Below, piece after piece: positions 57,061-64,000 of a DNA stretch of 64,000 nucleotides. The notes under the pieces are model-generated. The model saw only the letters and a program-made list of their open reading frames with translations, searched no databases and was not told where the DNA came from. The stretch comes from Isoetes taiwanensis (lineage: Eukaryota; Streptophyta; Lycopodiopsida; Isoetales; Isoetaceae): the NCBI GenBank assembly GCA_021234155.1, contig JAJEKV010000103.1:682001-746000 (forward strand), read 5' to 3'. The position numbers and the translations under genes were made by a program. Positions within the stretch are counted from its first letter, which is position 1; every line of letters starts with the position of its first letter.

Positions 57061-58860
57061 ATGCTATTGTTCAAGATGTTCAAGGACCAACATCCACAAA
57101 TTAAGATTCGTTTTCAAGCTTTTGAGAAGCTAAAACCTTGGTTTATTGTGAAATTGAAGGACTTCAATAGTTGTTGTTGCATTTAGCATGTGAGGATGCA
57201 AATGCTAGTGGATGGACTCAATGGGATGAGAACCAAACATCCGAAGAATTGCACTTGCATCTTTGATATATGTAGATCACATGAACTTGGTCAATGCAGG
57301 GCACATCGGCATAAAATTGCAAGTATAGGAAGTCTGTGGAGATCTATATTGTGTCCAAAGAGTGAATTAGATGAGTTTCACAAGAAGGCGTGCATCCTTG
57401 GAGATTGTGAGCTGTGTGGAATCAAGAAGTTTCAGACCTGTCCCATGGAAGAAAGTGGCAGTAACAGAAAAGTGAAATGGGACTACATTGACTATGAAAA
57501 AGACAACGTCTCGAGTTCTGGTAGGAGATTGACTCATCAGTACAATGAGACAGAACCCAAGGAGCTTCTAGATAAACTGAAAGAGCGTCTAAAGATGTTT
57601 CCACTGCATAATTTCAGGTACCAATGGCAGGCAAAATAATTTAAGGAGCTTCTGAAGAATCTCCCAGCAAATGCATGTCTTTCGGTAGTGGATTTTGCAG
57701 AGAACTATACATTCAAGGAACAAGAGGAGGTGCAGTCGATGCGGTGGGTCAATAACCAGATTACCATTTTGGTTCAAATAACATATCAGTATGACTCAGT
57801 AGCAGATGAGATTATCACGGAAACATATTACTATGCATCAGATGATAGGGAACACGATACTTTGTTCGTGCAACACTGCTTCATGAAACACCACAAATAT
57901 CTGGAACAGAAAAGAAGGGTGCCAAAGAGACACTATGTGTTTTCAGATGGTGTAGCATCTCAATTCAAGGCTTCTAGACCATTTTACTTTGTGGCTAAGT
58001 ACACAAACCACGCTGAAGTCTATATGATGTGGAATTTTTTTTGTTCTAACCACGGGAAAGGTGAACATGATGGCAAGACTGCTAAGTTGAAGAGATGGTT
58101 ATGACAACTGCAATTAAAATACAGCAGCATAAAATTAGGTAATGCTCATGAAGTGGTAGAAGTTGCTGAAGAGATGTTTGCTTGTGGAACATCCAAGTGG
58201 ATGAATACATCTGAAACCAGCAAGAGGAAAAATATAAAACGGTTCTTTTGGAAAGTCAAGGTGGAGGATATAGATAGAAAGAAAGCATGGGATGCAGAAA
58301 GGATTTTGGACACTAGGCAGATTCATTGTATACATGCATTCAATCTTGAATCTCCATTGCAGTTGCACGCGAGGGAACTTTCATGCTTCTGCAGCTATTG
58401 CTTGGATGGCATGTGGGACAGTTGTGTGAACAAGGACTATGTTGATGATTGGAAACTTCAAGTTATTGTATCATCCTCCAATGTGCATGCTGACATTGAG
58501 AAGGACCGTAAATCCAGCAGGTCCTTGTTCTCCTCCAATCTCACGATGTTAGCAGAGGCACTTAGAGTTGATGATAATTTTGCTGTCGTTGCTCCGAAAG
58601 GGAATGATGAGGGTGCTGAATTTTGGATTCTAATATGCACAAGACCAAAATGAATAGTGGAGAAAGACTTCCAATGCAATGGAACGTGGTACCTCATCGG
58701 TGATAGTGTCATAGAAGGTATGTATTACAAGAAGGGCGCAAGATCAACCGTCAGCTATGATCTTTGCAGTAAAGACGCTAAGGGCATAATATCCACATCT
58801 GTGCAATCAGACTTCACATGCCACCGACTAAATGCCAAAACAGAACTGTATCTAGGCTAG
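57061..58860 (+). pseudogene. Transposase-like protein, cysteine clusters plus acidic core; four in-frame stops
   Basis: Begins after an acceptor (TTTCATGTAG) and stays in one frame for 600 codons. It is interrupted only by TAG 57184, TAA 57637, TGA 58102 and TGA 58651. Order: FKDQHPQIKIRFQAFEKLKP and a CCC group at about 57170; a long cysteine cluster (CTCIFDICRSHELGQC, GDCELCGIKKFQTC); a core starting SVVDFAENYTFKEQEEVQSM; YVFSDGVASQFKASRPFYF; then WNFFCSNHGKGEHDGKTAK; a second cysteine cluster HARELSCFCSYCLDGMWDSC. The Asp residues in VVDFAENY and FSDG, and D/E in HGKGEHDG, are candidates for a DDE/D-type site. From memory, proteins with the same SDG..SQ(F/Y)K and (W)xFF..SHGKG blocks occur in animal and plant genomes as unnamed transposase-like repeats. 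Function as a transposase is inferred; the family name is unknown to me. Confidence 0.65.
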
Positions 58861-58944
58861 ATCCTTTAGATGAGGAGAAAATATTACAGAAATTACCCGA
58901 AGTTCTTTCTGATGAGGATGAAATGTAAAACCATTCTATAATTT

Positions 58945-60118
58945 TCAGAACTCATCTGAAGTTCTGTGCTGTGAAAATGAGTTTGTCTTGATTTCTAATC
59001 TTAAAATTTCAAGCATGAAGACTCTAACATCAACTAGATCCTGGTCTGAAATGTCCACAACCTGCAGTTAACCACATTTATCAATAATAGAGATTGGTTT
59101 GTCTGCTACATTTGAGTTAACTTACTAGATTAGGCAACAATATATTCACTCTTTTCAAGTACCCCCTCACAAATTTGTGCATAAACGAACATGCGGCAGA
59201 GCCACAAGAATGACCATCGGTTTGAAGAGGCGTTCTGGAAAATTTTACATCATCTGAGGTTGTAAAGCTGAAATTATTATGTCCAAGCAATTCCAGGAAC
59301 CTGCATTCAAAGTTTGTTGTCATTATGTGACAATAGCAAAATGCAATGAGCAAGCACTAACCTCTCAATATGTTTGCTTCTGCCATGCAAGCCCATGCTA
59401 TCAAAGCGATATATTCCAGGTTTATATCTCTGTGCGAGACATGCGCGGTTTATGATCAAAAAACAGGTCCAGTGATGTCCATCACAAGTAGGAACAAGCA
59501 TGTACAAGCACTTATCCAGATTCACATGTTTCCTTATTGTTTTGTAACTATTTGTGTCATTGGACAATGTCGAGTGAAAAAGAGGGTCAAATAAATGAAA
59601 GGGATGGCTCATTCCTTGGAGCATCAAGTAATATTCTATATATTTGCAAACATATGCATATGACAATCCTGATGATCACAAATCAGATGAAAGTATCACC
59701 TTGAGAAAAAGAGGATCAATTGATCATTGAACCCATGTGTATCGGCTTCCAGAATTTTGATGTCAGTGAAACTAATCACGACAGTTTCAGTTCCACTCAG
59801 CAACACTTCCAAATGTGTATGTGACTTTAGATAGACAGGGACTGCACACACAAGAACATTTTCTCACAATCCACTCAGATATTTTAAATTGAAAAAGTAC
59901 AACACATATCATAGAAATTTTTTACTTATAGTGACTTTCAAAGAGTTTTACAAGATTCATCTATGAAAATACTTGTCGAGTGTTTCATGCAGTTGCACGA
60001 CTCTTTCAAAATCCCATATGTTCCACATTTGATTTTCCTTCACATAAGCAGACACACTTTCTGCAGCTAGAAGTTCTTCCAGCCATGGTTTGAGTTGCTC
60101 TAAAAGGAAATTGGAATC
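58945..60118 (-). CDS. Ulp1/C48-type SUMO protease-like protein of the transposon, 5' end cut by LINE
   Basis: Ulp1-family cysteine proteases cleave SUMO or SUMO-like tails; several plant DNA transposons carry them. Read on the minus strand, exons appear at about 59962-60118 (cut by the LINE), 59700-59841, 59362-59668, 59126-59300 and 58945-59061, with GT/AG borders. The catalytic residues are visible: His in DGHHWTCFLIIN, Asp in YRFDSMGLHG, Gln and Cys in TPLQTDGHSCGSAA. The last two junctions keep frame exactly and end at TGA 58945-58947. Between exons 59841-59700 and 59668 the phase does not resolve, so a small error or another splice site is possible. The gene faces the transposase and ends 85 bp from its last stop. 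The catalytic core looks intact although the gene has lost its start. Confidence 0.75.
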
Positions 60119-60256
60119 TTTTTTTTTTTTTTGAAGGATAAACTTAATTAATTAATATGAATGAGAATACAGAAGAAGCGATATAGGGGTGTGCTTGCCC
60201 AAGCAAACAAGCTCGGGCGAAGACCCACGAACCGCATGAAAACAACCTACATCCCC

Positions 60257-60802
60257 TTATGGGATGAATCTACCAAGACTATCTACAATGAGGAGTGTCC
60301 TTTCCCAGACGGCTGCCTTAACCTGCTCCTTCCGAGTGGATGCCTCATAGGAAAGATATAACTTATACCTCAATTGAGGGATCAATGCGCCAGGCTGTAA
60401 CTCTGCATTCCTGAAAACCTTCATGCTTGTATTAAACTTCCATATCAGCCACGGTAACCACGCTTTACCACGGATGGCGAGCTTCTTAATATGCGGCCAC
60501 CTGATAGGATATATCCCCAGCAGAACCTCTTGACTACGGAGGGAGGTGTGAAATAAGCACTGAATCCAATGCCAGGCGGGCTGGATTTCCGCGCACAAGA
60601 ACATGCAGTGTTCCAAGGTTTCAGGACAACTGCCACACATTGGGCATAAATCACTAATGAATGGCTTTATCCTGTGCACCCACGTATTCACCCTCAATGA
60701 ACGATGCACTATCTGCCATAATAATGTACGGGTCTTAGGCGGCGAGATTGGATTCCACACCCATCGCCAAATTGCACCCCAATCATCCCCTGGAACCTGC
60801 AA
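60257..60802 (-). pseudogene. LINE ORF2 C-terminus with zf-RVT domain
   Basis: 181 aa. Contains WVWNPISPPKTRTLLWQIVH, then the zinc-binding CPMCGSCPETLEHCMFLC, as in the C-terminal zf-RVT domain of plant LINEs. It closes at a stop about 125 bp before the poly(A) tail. The frame is open, but the link to the upstream part is broken. Confidence 0.85.
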
Positions 60803-61434
60803 AGCCCACCCATCCGAGGGAGGCAGCTCATCCTGAATTGCTAGAAGCCCGTAGCAGGACCTAACAAAGTTTGACGGGTCGATCTTCGGGTTGCATCTCC
60901 ATACTTGTCCTCCGTTCTTGGGGGATCTAACGGCGAATGTTTGCCACCACGAACCCGGATCGCAATGTCTTGTTCCTTAAGCCGGAACCTATCACGAAAT
61001 AATCGCCAAAGGCCAGCTGACCATCAAAGTACCACTCCTCCACCGAAGCCACCCCATGCTGTGACCATCTGCGCTGAACCCGAGGATCTACGTGGGCGTA
61101 CGCCAATACCGAGGATGACCGACCGGGCAGGGTATCCACCAAGCGAGGCGTCAACTGGATACAACATGAGAGATCTATCTCGAACAACGGCCTAACCTGC
61201 TCCCGGGCTCGAAGAAGGCCCTTCAAAAGGGGAGGCATTGACATAAAGCTTTAATCTCTGCAAATAAGGCCGGGGGCAGCGGGACGACAGCAGGCTTATG
61301 GAACACAATTGAATGAGACAGAGGCTGCGAAAAGCAAAATCATGCCAGGAGAATCGAGCTCGTCCCTGAGGATAGCGAAAATGAACTTGGAAGTGTGTCG
61401 CCTTTGGGGCGGACACACTTCCACCATGCCACCT

Positions 61435-62602
61435 TCACCCTTTGCCCTTCCTCATTACCCCCCGCACGAAGTTCTGGATAATGGCGGAGATTTCCTGCAT
61501 CTTACTCTCTGGAGCCAGAATGACAGAGGCCATGTAAACATGCGTGGAGCATAATACCGACTTTGCCACAGTAACCCTGCCAGCCATTGAAAGCTTTCCA
61601 GCTTTCCACCAATTGAGGTGTCGACGCAAAGCCACCAAGATGTCCTCCCAGATACCTGCAGCAGAAATGTCGATGCCAAATGGGATACCCAGCAGTCTAG
61701 AGCAGCTGCCCTGTGGCTGCATCCGCCATGGGAAGGCGGACATCACAGCGGGCATAGGCTCAGCTGACGGCCACAGCGCAGAGCATTTCGTCCAGTTCAT
61801 TAGACAACCTGATGCAATAGAGAAAGTATCCAAAAGCTCCTTCATGTTCGTCAGATTCAACTCCTCGGCTTGCAAGAAAAGAAAGGAATCATCAGCGTAC
61901 TGACTTCCAATCTGCTGCGATCCATCGGCCATCCGTAACCCCTCTATGACCCCTGCCTCCATGGCGGCGTGCAACAATTGAGATAAGGCTTCTGCGACGA
62001 TGGTGAATAAGTAAGGAGCCAGAGGGCAACCTTGGCGAATTCCACGGCCAACATTGAAGATCGGCGAAGTCTCGCCATGACAGAGGACCGTAGCTCTAGC
62101 GGGGCGTAAGGAGTTTCAAGACCACCGGCGTGAAACTCTCCCCACACCCAAAGGCTAACATCATCTTCTTGAAGTCCCGGACAACTTGTCATATGCTTTG
62201 GCAAAATCTAACCGGATAAATTATCTGGCGACCTTGTTTTCAGCGCCCGTGAATGCCCTCAAAAGGTGCCGCCACATTATGAAGAATATGCACGGAAATG
62301 AAACCGGACTGCATTGGATTAATTGCCTCCACAAGGACCTCCCCGAAGTCTCATAGACAAGGCCTTGGCAATTATCTTGTACTTGAAGACCGAAATGTAA
62401 TCGGTATGTCAATCGATATGGTCCTAGGGTCTTTGACCTTGGGAATCAGTGAGATGCATCCAGTGTTGAGTCTATAATCTAGCGACTCAGCACTCAATAG
62501 ATCATGATAAGTCTGCAACACAGAGTCCCCCACCCACTCCCAGTATTCCTGAAAAAACTCCACGGGAATGCCATCTAAACCAGGACATTTGTGGGGGGCC
62601 AT
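61435..62602 (-). pseudogene. LINE ORF2 reverse transcriptase, frame-disrupted
   Basis: The N-terminal part reads MAPHKCPGLDGIPVEFFQEY (finger motif) and GCISLIPKVKDPR (62602-62372). Several frameshifts follow around 61980-62370. The catalytic palm then reads GSQYADDSFLFLQAEELNLT (YADD at about 61890-61900), followed by MNWTKCSALW and LLGIPFG blocks. All catalytic-core landmarks are recognisable, but no single protein can be made. Confidence 0.9.
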
Positions 62603-63714
62603 TCGCCGACAAGCTTCCTCAAGATCCTGCTTGGTGGCGGGGTCTTGCTGCGGTGCACCTCTTTATCCACTGGTACCTTGCCCGAAATCTTGCTTAATCG
62701 GCGGCTTTCCAAAACATCACTATACTGATAATTCTTCTCCTGAAAGAAATGCGAAAAATGCTGATGAACAACCTGTTTGATATCCGCAGGCGACTGGAGA
62801 ACATGACCATCAGGCATTTCCAACGACGACATTGACGCCGCATACTTCTTCTGACGTGCCGCCCTGAAGAACATTTTGGAGTTGGTATCGCCTTCTCTCA
62901 ACCACGTGATCCCCGCCTTCACCCTTGCCTGAGATGCCCGCCTAGACTCATCAGCTGAAATGAGGCGCAAGACCTCATTTTCCCGAACTCCATCAGAAGG
63001 TTGAAGTCTGAGGGCTTCCAGTTCCCGATATAGCGCAACTAGGGACTCGCGCTCTTGCTGAGCCTTCCGACTTCCCCAGGACTTTGCAAAAGCTTTTACT
63101 GCCGCAAGTGCTCTAATCATTCCTAACATCCCAGAGTTATCGCGAAAAGTGCGGAACCAAATCTGCTGGCATTCCCAGGAGAAGTCCGCATCCTTTAAGA
63201 ATCTAGTGTTCAGTTTAAACACCGTCCTCGCCGGCTTGACGTTACTGCGACATTGCGAAATAAGCTGCGGGTAGTGGTCGGAGACCGCCGTGGACAAAAT
63301 ATTCTGCCGCCTGAGTTGAGGCGCAAGATCCAATGCCAACGCATTCACATAGCATCTGTCATGGCGAGCATACGCCCGGCCTGCCCCTGTCCATTGGTTG
63401 CACCATGTGAAGGTGGAGTCACCAGAGGACTCTACTAGATGCAAGGAATCCAACAACTTTAACCACTGCTCCCGTTCAAAACCTTGTAGCACCTCCGACC
63501 CACGGCCACACCTATCCTGAACGGTTTCCACCATGTTGAAATCACCGAGCAGCAACCAGGCCACACCAGCACCCAAAACACTGAGCTTATTCCTCAGAGA
63601 CGCCCACAATGCTCCTCTCTGACGTGCATTATTGTGGGCATAAACATTGACAATCCCCCACTCCTGCCCTCCCCTCCCCCTTGATGATAACCCATCTACC
63701 CCATCGATCCACAA
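62575..63714 (-). pseudogene. LINE ORF2 endonuclease (APE-type) C-terminal half and linker
   Basis: 379-aa open frame. Endonuclease landmarks: GDFNMV at residues 57-62, STFTWCN at 100-106, RHDRCYVN at 117-124 and VSDHYP at 144-149, the catalytic SDH. The linker carries ITWLREGDTNSKMFFRAARQ, a conserved plant LINE block. The N-terminal endonuclease part continues upward to about 63970 in other frames with stops. Its last 35 residues run past a frameshift and are not homologous. Confidence 0.9.
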
Positions 63715-64000
63715 GGGTAAATGTTACTTGAACATTCATCTTCCATGCAATGATAGAGCCACCTTTAGAGGCCCCCAAGTGGATACGGTGCAAAGATAGT
63801 CTTGGGCCAAACATGTTCAAAAGCGTATGGGTGTCACCTCTGTGACACTTGTGCTCTGGAGGCACAAAATGTGCGGATCAATCTGCCGAATAGCCATTGC
63901 TACTCTCTCGTTAAACTTCTTTGACGACCGGATCCCGTACATTCCAACTCAAAATCTTCCTCTCCATCCGATTTAATGAGAAGATGGACTCTTACGCCGC

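Larger units (their letters stand above)
60119..64000 (-). mobile_element. L1-type LINE retrotransposon, runs off the window
   Basis: A run of 14 T at 60119-60132 is the poly(A) tail on the minus strand. Reading upward, the end of ORF2 is the zinc-finger RVT domain, then thumb, reverse transcriptase with YADD, then endonuclease. The last bases of the window give KILSWNVRD, the usual start of LINE ORF2 endonucleases. ORF1 and the 5' end would lie beyond 64000. The DNA is much more GC-rich than the surroundings. The coding frame is broken in several places. Confidence 0.93.

Noticed and set aside
57061-58860. Idea that the in-frame stops are corrected by U-to-C RNA editing as in fern or hornwort organelles
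   Set aside because: That editing is known for organellar transcripts. The LTR elements, LINE and spliceosomal-type introns around it indicate nuclear DNA. Plain mutation is simpler.
57061-60118. Assignment to the KDZ or MULE superfamily because of the Ulp1 gene
   Set aside because: The transposase-like core lacks the motifs that I associate with these groups. A Ulp1 gene alone is not diagnostic.

Overview
This window looks like nuclear DNA of a large, transposon-rich land-plant genome. The evidence is plant-type split genes and gene relics: B-box (BBX) zinc-finger genes, a pentatricopeptide-repeat (PPR) relic, a peroxisomal multifunctional beta-oxidation protein relic and a PYM/WIBG relic. 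It also holds Copia LTR elements primed by initiator tRNA-Met, an L1-type LINE, a Helitron-like terminus and many short inverted-repeat elements. The BBX and PPR sequences read more like a fern, gymnosperm or other non-flowering vascular plant than a flowering plant. That is an impression, not a proof. I see no bacterial operons, CRISPR array, rRNA or convincing tRNA.

Layout. 0-5.7 kb: decayed exons of a peroxisomal multifunctional protein, then a 1.2-kb element with 55-bp terminal inverted repeats. 5.7-8.6 kb: a minus-strand PPR relic. 8.9-9.4 kb: TTCTAGAA-rich repeat. 10.4 kb: a short single-B-box BBX gene. 11-17 kb: MITE-like pieces, a LINE 3' scrap and a Helitron-like 3' end. 17.1-18.9 kb: a truncated Copia pol. 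19.3-19.8 kb: two spliced-looking exons of PYM. 21.6-28.3 kb: a second, longer Copia with gag, broken pol and LTRs. Its reverse transcriptase is split by a 1.9-kb insert made of a tandem duplication containing a 13-bp telomere-like minisatellite. 32.7-35.3 kb: an intact small non-autonomous LTR element with a TCCTC target duplication. 39.5-40.5 kb: the best host gene, a two-exon BBX protein of 315 aa. 42.0-43.7 kb: a foldback element. 45.1-56.2 kb: two tandem copies of a segment. 57.1-60.1 kb: a transposase-like reading frame on the plus strand facing a minus-strand Ulp1/C48 protease gene. 60.1-64 kb: a minus-strand L1-type LINE that cut into the protease gene and runs off the end of the window.

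The most interesting part is 49-60 kb. It appears to be one DNA transposon of a poorly described plant lineage. Its plus-strand gene has two cysteine clusters around an acidic, transposase-like core. Its convergent minus-strand gene encodes a Ulp1-type cysteine protease with His, Asp, Gln and Cys all present. A third, unrecognised minus-strand frame lies in the duplicated 5' half. The transposase is broken by four in-frame stops without frameshifts. The protease catalytic core looks intact, although one upstream splice junction does not resolve and its 5' end is lost to the LINE.

All calls come from reading the sequence by eye with family knowledge. No database search was possible.
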